In this document: positions 4,639 through 6,088 of the stretch, piece by piece
How positions within the stretch are numbered: position 1 is the stretch's first letter
Layout of the letters: each line of letters starts with the position of its first letter
Assembly: GCA_023443985.1 (NCBI GenBank)
Contig: JAEZSJ010000207.1
Span: forward strand, 1-6,088
Direction of reading: 5' to 3'
DNA: 6,088 bases
Origin: Verrucomicrobiota bacterium
GTDB taxonomy: Bacteria > Verrucomicrobiota > Verrucomicrobiia > Opitutales > Opitutaceae
The notes under the pieces: model-generated
Database searches by the model: none
The model's input: the letters and a program-made list of their open reading frames with translations, nothing else
Told to the model about the DNA's origin: nothing
Program-made: the position numbers and the translations under genes

Positions 4639-6088
4639 ATGGACACAACCGCCTCGCAGACCCGCCCCACCCTCCAGACCCTTCCCGGTGACGACGTGCG
4701 CCAGATCATGTGGCGCTACAGCGATCGCTTCGACATCCAGATGCTCGTGCAGTCGACCCGCAGCGTCGCCCGCGGGATCGTGGCCAAGCTCGTCGCCCAG
4801 GGCGCGCGCAACTCCCACGAGTGGACGCCCGAGAAGAACGAGCTCCTCGCCGCCTACGACGCGGCCGGCATCACCACGGCGTTCATGGACCCGCACCAAG
4901 GCGGTTTCATCGAAGGTCCGAAGAACCTCGTCCTCTCGCTCATCTGCTACGAACTCGCCTGGGTCGACGCCGGCGCCGCCACCGGCTCCCTCGCCGGCAA
5001 CCTCGCCCTTTCGCCCATCCACGAGCGCGGCACCAAGGAACAACGCGACCACTACATGAGCAAGTGCGTGCCGCCCCAGCCGGGCGAGGACCGCAAGGTC
5101 TGGCGCGGCGCCTTCGCGCTCACCGAGCCCCTGCCCTACGTCGGCGTCGAGACCGGCCTGCTCTGCGGCAAAGTGAAGATCGCCGAGTGGAAGGAAGGCC
5201 AGGAGCCCATGCTCCACATCGACAAGCGCGCCCGGTTCATCACCAACATGGGCTTCGCCAACTTCGCCACCGTCGCCGTCGATTCCGCCGACCCGCGCAT
5301 CAAGACGAGCTGCATGGTCGCCATCGAGGACACCGATCCCGGCATCTTCGACCGCGGCGCCCCGACGCACAAGATGGTGCACCAGCTCTCGTCGACCAAC
5401 GATCCGGTCTTCAACGTCACCGTGCCCGCCTCGCGCATCATCGGCGGCTACACCGTGAAGGACGGCGTGATCATCCCGAAGTATTCACACGGCGAGATCA
5501 TCGAGGCCGTCTTCCGTCGCACCCGCGTGCCGGTCGGCGTGATGACGTCCACGAAACTCCTCTCCGCCGTCGAACCGGTCATCCGTTACCAGCGCTCGCG
5601 TTTCCGCGGCGCGGCCAGCGTCAACCCCGGCACCCCGCGCTTCGAGCTCGGCCTCCAGCAGAAGGAGGACTGCCTCCAGCGCCTCGTCGACATCTGGGCC
5701 ACCGGCGAGGCCGGCATCGCCCTCGGAATGGCCACCGCCCGCCTCTTCGACGAGCTCGACCCGCTCGAGAAGATCAAGGACGCCAAGTTCGCCGAGCAGG
5801 GCATCGTCTCCGGCATGCAGCAGATGAAGGCGTTCCGCGCCCTCACCAAGCCCGCGCTCGAGTTCGTCGAGCTCGCCGCCAAGCCCGAGGGCGAACGCGA
5901 CGCCATCCGCTTCGAGGCGCTCAAGGCCGACCCGCTCGTCCAGTACCTCGTGCTCGACGCGCAGGCCAACGTCCTCTGCCCCGCCACCAAACTCTGGAAC
6001 ACCGGCCACGGCGCCACGATGATGCGCGAGGCCGTCGCCCTCATGGGCGGCTACGGCATCACCGAGGACTGCCCCGGCTTCCTCGGCC
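4639..6088 (+). CDS. Acyl-CoA dehydrogenase-family flavoprotein, large type, 3' end missing (483 aa visible)
   Basis: FAD enzymes of this family oxidise acyl-CoA thioesters to 2-enoyl-CoA and pass electrons to ETF. The frame opens with ATG at 4639 and runs off the window after 483 residues. Visible parts: an extended N-terminus, an alpha-helical domain (about 60-140, with AYDAAGITTAF and NLALSPIHERGTKEQRDHYM), a beta domain (about 155-275) with the FAD-contact motif AFALTEP (158-164) and ITNMGFANFATVAV (201-214), and a C-terminal helical bundle from about 285, reaching ALMGGYGITED (467-477) at the edge. The usual catalytic glutamate region shortly after this glycine motif lies outside, so activity cannot be confirmed. 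Ordinary short- and medium-chain enzymes reach the glycine motif near residue 345-350; here it is near 470, so this belongs to a larger subgroup. After ALTEP the usual GSD-type residues are replaced by LPYVGVETG. Substrate is unknown; fatty-acid or aromatic-type acyl-CoA are both possible. It is divergent from folA. Confidence 0.88.
   Translation, partial: MDTTASQTRPTLQTLPGDDVRQIMWRYSDRFDIQMLVQSTRSVARGIVAKLVAQGARNSHEWTPEKNELLAAYDAAGITTAFMDPHQGGFIEGPKNLVLSLICYELAWVDAGAATGSLAGNLALSPIHERGTKEQRDHYMSKCVPPQPGEDRKVWRGAFALTEPLPYVGVETGLLCGKVKIAEWKEGQEPMLHIDKRARFITNMGFANFATVAVDSADPRIKTSCMVAIEDTDPGIFDRGAPTHKMVHQLSSTNDPVFNVTVPASRIIGGYTVKDGVIIPKYSHGEIIEAVFRRTRVPVGVMTSTKLLSAVEPVIRYQRSRFRGAASVNPGTPRFELGLQQKEDCLQRLVDIWATGEAGIALGMATARLFDELDPLEKIKDAKFAEQGIVSGMQQMKAFRALTKPALEFVELAAKPEGERDAIRFEALKADPLVQYLVLDAQANVLCPATKLWNTGHGATMMREAVALMGGYGITEDCPGFLG

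Noticed and set aside
3053..4648. 531-residue minus-strand and 400-residue plus-strand (3382-4584) frames over the folA/exported-protein region
   Set aside because: Both are arginine/histidine/alanine-rich shadows that cross gene boundaries and lack any recognisable motif or plausible start.
3955..5382. 475-residue minus-strand frame that contains folA plus a long upstream extension
   Set aside because: Only the last 162 residues resemble dihydrofolate reductase. The rest is antisense to the acyl-CoA dehydrogenase gene and the divergent gap, so it is not a real fusion.
5485..6009. 174-residue minus-strand frame within the acyl-CoA dehydrogenase
   Set aside because: Glu/Gly/Leu-rich antisense shadow of a well-supported gene.
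1..6088. Defence system, toxin-antitoxin pair, prophage, transposon, tRNA or rRNA
   Set aside because: Every substantial coding region is a housekeeping or metabolic gene or the single unknown exported protein. I see no transposase, integrase, terminal inverted repeats with target duplications, or cloverleaf sequences.

Overview
This is a GC-rich (by eye about two thirds G+C) bacterial chromosomal segment with tightly packed housekeeping genes on both strands. The lineage is not certain. An exported protein carries an LSPFVV stretch just after its signal peptide. From memory, this motif is typical of exported proteins and TonB-dependent receptors of Opitutaceae (Verrucomicrobiota), so I favour an Opitutus-like organism. 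No mobile element, CRISPR array, tRNA or rRNA is visible.

Layout, left to right: the 3' end of proA (proline biosynthesis, + strand), followed after 27 bases by a LysE/RhtB-type membrane exporter (+). Next comes a 235-base gap (893-1127) holding four stem-loops, three of them sharing a TCGCGAG core. Then hisA (histidine biosynthesis, - strand), a 234-base divergent gap (1857-2090) with a long interrupted inverted repeat, and an M42 metallo-aminopeptidase (+). The peptidase converges on a small exported protein of unknown function (- strand), and a 25-base near-palindrome sits across the junction. That exported protein lies downstream of folA (dihydrofolate reductase, -). A 195-base divergent gap (4444-4638) separates folA from a large acyl-CoA dehydrogenase-family gene (+) that runs off the right edge. 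No gene-free stretch exceeds 300 bases.

The genes do not form one pathway. proA plus the exporter, and folA plus the exported protein, are plausible two-gene transcription units; hisA, the peptidase and the acyl-CoA dehydrogenase look like separate units. I found no convincing new multi-gene system. The most interesting signals are in the gaps. Several inverted repeats contain a single non-Watson-Crick position that becomes a G-U wobble on only one strand, which suggests structured RNA made from that strand. The other signals are the LSPF-bearing exported protein and the oversized acyl-CoA dehydrogenase with an altered FAD-domain motif.
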